Assembly: GCA_028691795.1 (NCBI GenBank)
Contig: JAQUYQ010000015.1
Span: forward strand, 1 to 35,256
Direction: 5' to 3'
Length of the DNA stretch: 35,256 nucleotides
Source of the DNA: Herbinix sp.
Lineage (GTDB): Bacteria > Bacillota > Clostridia > Lachnospirales > Lachnospiraceae
Numbering within the stretch: the stretch's first letter is position 1; each line of letters opens with the position of its first letter. Positions 32,641-35,256 of this stretch are shown here, one piece after another. The translations under genes and the position numbers were made by a program. A model generated the notes under the pieces. The model was not told the origin of the DNA and did not search any database. It was given only the letters and a program-made list of their open reading frames with translations.

Positions 32641-33570
32641 ATGAATATAGTTATGGCAATATTCGGAGCGGTTTCCCAAGGATTAACCTGGGCTATTTTA
32701 GCACTGGGTGTCTATCTAACCTTCCGAATTTTAAATTTTGCAGATATGTCCTGTGAAGGAAGTTTTGCATTAGGAGGAAGCATCAGTGCAGTTCTGATGG
32801 TAAACTTCCAATGGAATCCGTTTTTAACACTGATCGTTTCCACCCTAGCAGGCGCGGCGGCAGGTGCTGTAACAGGCTTTCTACATACCAGACTTAAGAT
32901 CCCGGCAATTCTTTCAGGTATCCTTACCATGATAGGTTTATATTCTGTAAATCTCCGTGTCATGGGACAGGCAAATACATCACTCATCGGACAGAATACG
33001 CTGATCATGATGATTAAGGGGCTGTTACCTGAGGCAAAAGAATTGGGGATCAAAGATTCTACTCTGCAGACCTGGGTCACGATGGGGGTAGGACTGGTAT
33101 TTATTTTTGCAGTCATTATGATTCTATACTGGTTCTTTGGAACAGAAATTGGCTGCTGTATACGTGCAACCGGAAACAATGAAGCAATGGTAAGAGCACA
33201 GGGAGTAAATACCGATAAGATGAAAATTCTCGGCCTTTTGTTTAGCAATGGTCTGATTGGTCTTTCCGGTGCTTTGGTAACACAAAGTCAAGGTTATGCC
33301 GATGTCAGTATGGGCGTTGGTGCGATTGTGATTGGATTGGCCTCCATTGTAATCGGTGAAGTATTATTGCTAAGAGTTAAGAATTTTGCCGGTAAGCTGA
33401 TTGCTATTGTAGTAGGATCTATTATTTACCGAATTATTATAGCTGTAGTTTTACAGTTTGGTCTGGCTACCGATGACTTAAAACTATTTACAGCGATTGT
33501 GGTTGCACTTGCGCTGTCCGTTCCCGTTCTAAAGAGTAAAAAGGGAATGATACGGAAGGAGGCCAGATAG
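32641..33570 (+). CDS. ABC transporter permease (TrpY-like)
   Basis: A 309-residue membrane protein with eight or nine hydrophobic segments. LRILNFADMSCEGSFALGGS-like text (RILNFADMSCEGSFALGGSI), AAGAVTGFLHTRLKIPAILSGI, CCIRATGNNEAMVRAQGVNT and GALVTQSQGYADVSMGVGAI are typical of permeases paired with ABC_sub_bind proteins. GAAAGGA lies before the ATG. The stop is one base away from the next start, so it is tightly coupled to the ATPase gene. Confidence 0.92.
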   Translation: MNIVMAIFGAVSQGLTWAILALGVYLTFRILNFADMSCEGSFALGGSISAVLMVNFQWNPFLTLIVSTLAGAAAGAVTGFLHTRLKIPAILSGILTMIGLYSVNLRVMGQANTSLIGQNTLIMMIKGLLPEAKELGIKDSTLQTWVTMGVGLVFIFAVIMILYWFFGTEIGCCIRATGNNEAMVRAQGVNTDKMKILGLLFSNGLIGLSGALVTQSQGYADVSMGVGAIVIGLASIVIGEVLLLRVKNFAGKLIAIVVGSIIYRIIIAVVLQFGLATDDLKLFTAIVVALALSVPVLKSKKGMIRKEAR

Positions 33571-33571
33571 T

Positions 33572-34366
33572 ATGCTGAAAATGACGAATATCTATAAAAC
33601 ATTTAACCCTAATACCGTAAACGAGAAGTTGGTTTTAAGGGGATTAAACGTGGAGCTTAAGGATGGAGATTTTGTAACAGTAATCGGTGGCAATGGTGCC
33701 GGTAAATCAACCATGCTGAACATGATAGCCGGGGTTCATTTCCCGGACCAGGGTTCCATCACCTTGGATGGGGAAGACATTACCGGTTTACCGGAACATA
33801 AAAGAGCAAAATATCTGGGGAGAGTATTCCAGGATCCGATGATGGGCACGGCTGCAAATATGGAAATTGAAGAAAACCTGGCACTGGCATATCGACGTGG
33901 ACAGAAACGTGGTCTTAACTGGGGCATCACCAAAGAAGAGAAAGAATTGTATGTTGAGAAGCTGAAAATGCTGGATTTGGGATTGGAGACCCGTCTAACG
34001 GCAAAGGTGGGACTGTTATCCGGAGGGCAACGGCAGGCCCTAACACTTCTTATGGCGACGTTGCAGCAGCCGAAGTTATTACTGCTGGATGAGCATACCG
34101 CAGCGTTGGATCCCAAGACTGCTAGCAAAGTATTAGAATTGTCGGAGCAGATCATTGCATCATACTCTCTGACCGCCTTAATGGTTACTCATAATATGAA
34201 AAACGCAATCCAGTATGGAAACCGCTTAATTATGATGTATGAAGGTAAAATCATTTACGATGTTTCGGGTGAGGAGAAAAAGAATCTTCATGTTAGTGAT
34301 CTTCTCGAGAAGTTTGAGAAGGCCAGTGGCGGAGAATTTGCAAATGACCGTATGATATTGTCATAA
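33572..34366 (+). CDS. ABC transporter ATP-binding protein (TrpZ-like)
   Basis: A 264-residue ATPase. Walker A GGNGAGKST (39-47), Q loop VFQDPMMGTA, signature LSGGQRQALTLLMA, Walker B LLLLDEHTAALDP and the H-loop VTHN are all present. The Walker B Glu is followed by His (DEH) rather than the usual Pro (DEP), a trait of this transporter subfamily, so it is not a defect. The ATG follows the permease stop immediately, with GGAGG 10 bases upstream inside the permease gene. A large hairpin with a T run ends the operon. Confidence 0.93.
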   Translation: MLKMTNIYKTFNPNTVNEKLVLRGLNVELKDGDFVTVIGGNGAGKSTMLNMIAGVHFPDQGSITLDGEDITGLPEHKRAKYLGRVFQDPMMGTAANMEIEENLALAYRRGQKRGLNWGITKEEKELYVEKLKMLDLGLETRLTAKVGLLSGGQRQALTLLMATLQQPKLLLLDEHTAALDPKTASKVLELSEQIIASYSLTALMVTHNMKNAIQYGNRLIMMYEGKIIYDVSGEEKKNLHVSDLLEKFEKASGGEFANDRMILS

Positions 34367-34429
34367 TATAGGTTCTTAGAATCATAATTCAGCTGCGCAT
34401 ACAGTGGCAGCAAAAAGATTTAAACAACG

Positions 34430-34519
34430 AAAGCTATCATTTATGGAATTTGTCAACAAGTTCTCTTTTATCTCTAAGGGTAGAGAACTATGCCAATATT
34501 CCCAAATGGTAGCTTTTTT
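34430..34519 (+). terminator. Two-tier hairpin terminator after the TrpXYZ-like operon
   Basis: The outer stem AAAGCTATCATTT (34430-34442) pairs with AAATGGTAGCTTT (34504-34516), 13 bp with one G-T, then T's to 34519. An inner stem AGTTCTC (34459-34465)/GAGAACT (34493-34499) folds the loop. This lies within the 366-base gap 34367-34732, which otherwise holds only the next promoter. Confidence 0.65.
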
Positions 34520-34604
34520 AACGGAAATTCTCGCATTATTAACATGGTATAATATGATAAAGGGGTAGGTATGGGTATCTTCTATGCTAAATGTATATGA
34601 AATA

Positions 34605-34633
34605 TTGTTATTCCTATAAAAATGATATATATT
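34605..34633 (+). promoter_or_regulatory. Promoter for the decarboxylase gene
   Basis: TTGTTA (34605-34610), a 17-base spacer and TATATT (34628-34633), 99 bases before the start codon. Confidence 0.5.
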
Positions 34634-34732
34634 AATAATAAACACTAAAAAAAGTACAAGAAGTTTGGACAAGTATTATAGAAAAAGCAATAAAAATAAA
34701 TTTAAGGTAGATATAAGAAGGGCTGGGCAAAC

Positions 34733-35256
34733 ATGGTACAGCTATATGATAAATTAATTTCCTATAAGAAAGATGATTTTTATCCGATGCATATGCCCGG
34801 GCATAAGCGCAACACTCGTATAATGCATATGGATAATCCTTATTCTATTGATTTTACAGAAATCGAGGGTTTTGATAACCTGCATCAGCCGGAAGGGGTT
34901 CTAAAGGAACTGGCTGAGAGAATCAGCAACCTTTATGGTACAGTGAAATCCTATCCATTGGTGAATGGAAGTACTGCTGGTATTCTTGCCGGAATTTCAG
35001 CCGCAACAAAGCTTGGAGATTCTATCCTGGTAGCGAGAAACTGTCATAAGTCTGTATTCCATGGGATTGCCATCCGAGGTTTGAAACCAATCTATTGTTA
35101 TCCACAGATAATCAAAGAGTTTGGCATCAATGGTGGAATTCTTGCCGAGGATATTGAGAAAGTGTTAATAACGAATAAGGAGATAACACTAGTTGTTATC
35201 ACTTCCCCAACCTATGAGGGAGTGGTTTCCGACATAAGAGAAATAGCGGAAACGGT
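34733..35256 (+). CDS. Orn/Lys/Arg decarboxylase, N-terminal part (cut by the window edge)
   Basis: An open frame from ATG 34733 runs off the right edge after 174 codons. MHMPGHKRN (about residues 19-27) is the substrate-loop motif of the fold-type I Orn/Lys/Arg decarboxylase family; IEGFDNLHQPEGVLKE, YPLVNGSTAGILAGISA (the GST-type PLP phosphate loop), ARNCHKSVFHGI (the His that stacks on PLP) and VVITSPTYEGVVSDI follow in the expected order. There is no N-terminal wing domain, so it is the short Gram-positive (SpeA/Cad/YaaO-like) type. It makes polyamines or agmatine/cadaverine; the exact substrate is undetermined. The ribosome site (AAGGGC) is weak. Confidence 0.9.
   Translation, partial: MVQLYDKLISYKKDDFYPMHMPGHKRNTRIMHMDNPYSIDFTEIEGFDNLHQPEGVLKELAERISNLYGTVKSYPLVNGSTAGILAGISAATKLGDSILVARNCHKSVFHGIAIRGLKPIYCYPQIIKEFGINGGILAEDIEKVLITNKEITLVVITSPTYEGVVSDIREIAET

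Noticed and set aside
33572-34366. Damaged Walker B (DEH instead of DEP) in the TrpZ-like ATPase
   Set aside because: The catalytic Glu is intact and DEHTAALDP is usual in this transporter subfamily.
34382-34672. 96-codon minus-strand frame after the TrpXYZ-like operon
   Set aside because: It overlaps the two-tier terminator and the promoter of the decarboxylase gene, and its composition is that of random AT-rich DNA.
1-35256. CRISPR array, rRNA genes or an intact insertion sequence
   Set aside because: No regularly spaced direct repeats, no rRNA-like sequence and no intact transposase frame were seen.

Overview
The window looks like the chromosome of a low-GC, Gram-positive anaerobe of the Clostridia, most likely a Lachnospiraceae relative (Lachnoclostridium/Anaerocolumna type). 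The grounds are AT-rich DNA with strong GGAGG-type ribosome sites, TTGACA/TATAAT-type promoters, a FloA/NfeD flotillin pair, lipoprotein binding proteins, a Spo0B-like/LytTR two-component pair and a speA/cad-type Orn/Lys/Arg decarboxylase. This placement is inference from gene content; no rRNA is present.

Layout. (1) 1-300: the GC-richer tail of an unidentified gene followed by two hairpins, probably the end of a mobile element. (2) 406-2982: housekeeping genes: an iron-sulfur flavoprotein (minus strand), trmB, trxA and tRNA-Lys(CUU). (3) 3050-12118: a type I restriction-modification island. hsdM and hsdS are separated from hsdR by about 3 kb of AT-rich cargo: a membrane-anchored coiled-coil protein, a GHKL-ATPase/STAS-like fusion, an HNH endonuclease and a broken GIY-YIG gene. 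An untracked 54-codon gene is coupled to the end of hsdR. (4) 12223-16481: a secreted beta-helix protein, a soluble CZB chemoreceptor and a sorbosone-dehydrogenase-like beta-propeller. (5) 16482-17470: a long gap with an ISLre2-like transposase relic and then an elaborate promoter. (6) 17471-25924: a catabolic locus: a YheO/DauR-like regulator, SDR, RbsA/C/B-type ABC transporter, allantoinase/hydantoinase-type amidohydrolase, M20 carbamoyl-amidohydrolase and a RidA protein. Together they suggest import of a cyclic ureide, ring opening, decarbamoylation and clean-up of reactive imines. (7) 26210-27208: an aldo/keto reductase with its own terminator. (8) 27442-31204: a sensor kinase and LytTR regulator that bracket nfeD, floA and a small basic gene. 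(9) 31532-34366: a TrpXYZ-like ABC importer. (10) 34733-end: the N-terminal part of an Orn/Lys/Arg decarboxylase, cut by the window edge.

Most noteworthy: the cargo of the RM island; three 15-bp palindromes before the regulator gene, spaced 52 and 31 bp so that they share one DNA face, with one exactly filling the -35/-10 spacer; the ureide operon; the kinase-flotillin-regulator cluster; and intercistronic stem-loops directly after both binding-protein genes. All positions and motifs were read by eye, so family assignments rest on motif recognition rather than database searches.
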